A stretch of 64,000 nt of DNA, taken from Enterobacter sp. JUb54. GTDB taxonomy: Bacteria > Pseudomonadota > Gammaproteobacteria > Enterobacterales > Enterobacteriaceae. The translations under genes and the position numbers were made by a program. The first letter of the stretch is position 1; every line of letters begins with the position of its first letter. The stretch covers positions 3,720,001 through 3,784,000 of the forward strand of contig NZ_CP060418.1 in the NCBI RefSeq assembly GCF_014298075.1. Reading direction: 5' to 3'. Under the pieces are notes generated by a model. It made no database searches. It had not been told where the DNA came from and saw only the letters and a program-made list of their open reading frames with translations. This document shows positions 63,972 through 64,000 of this stretch, one piece after another.

Positions 63972-64000
63972 AAAAAAAGAGGAGGCACGGGGCCTCCTCT
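63972..64000 (-). terminator. Terminator of a minus-strand gene beyond the right edge
   Basis: On the minus strand AGAGGAGGC-CCCGT-GCCTCCTCT followed by TTTTTTTG. By E. coli order (ysgA next to metE) the gene it ends could be metE, but that gene is outside the window. Confidence 0.8.

Overview
This window is about 64 kb of chromosome from a member of the Enterobacteriaceae. Nearly every protein matches its Escherichia coli counterpart almost residue for residue, and gene order follows the E. coli 'rif' region and the ysgA-to-hemG region. The 16S V3 loop, the ERIC repeat and the accessory genes suggest an Enterobacter/Klebsiella/Raoultella/Kosakonia-type organism rather than E. coli itself; I cannot fix the genus by eye. 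No phage, insertion sequence or CRISPR array was seen.

Layout, left to right. (1) 45-9493: yjaG, nfi, hemE and nudC on the minus strand, then rsd and the TPP-riboswitch-controlled thiamin operon thiCEFSGH on the plus strand. (2) 9494-13900: an accessory stretch between two core operons. It holds a membrane diguanylate cyclase, a two-gene lactose/cellobiose-type PTS (IIB and IIA with no IIC) behind a LacI/AscG-type palindrome and a CRP-like site, and the C4-dicarboxylate exchanger dcuB. (3) 13901-28072: the transcription/translation block rpoC, rpoB, rplL, rplJ, rplA, rplK, nusG, secE, tufB and four tRNAs (Thr, Gly, Tyr, Thr), all on the minus strand. (4) 28532-31516: coaA, then birA and murB. 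(5) 31652-37325: a complete rRNA operon (16S, tRNA-Ile, tRNA-Ala, 23S, 5S) with P1/P2 promoters and T1/T2 terminators. (6) 37363-57080: hemG, trkH, yigZ, pepQ, fadBA, fre, ubiD, rfaH, tatABCD, ubiB/J/E, rmuC, udp and ysgA. (7) 57085-63832: an accessory operon with a glucose-superfamily PTS IIBC, a Cys-type sulfatase without a signal peptide, a GntR/UTRA regulator, the DUF202 pair YidH/YidG, a radical-SAM sulfatase maturase with a SEC-C tail, and a signal-less solute-binding-like protein.

Two points stand out. First, the rRNA operon has an rrnA-type upstream flank (hemG, Ile-Ala spacer) and an rrnB-type downstream flank (T1/T2, murB). Relative to E. coli this is a hybrid junction, so the roughly 130 kb that separates rrnA from rrnB there must lie elsewhere (or the assembly is collapsed at rrn). 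Second, the right-hand operon reads as a coherent pathway: PTS import with phosphorylation of a sugar, cytoplasmic desulfation by a formylglycine sulfatase, and dedicated maturation of that sulfatase. The natural substrate appears to be a sulfated sugar, but its identity cannot be read from sequence.
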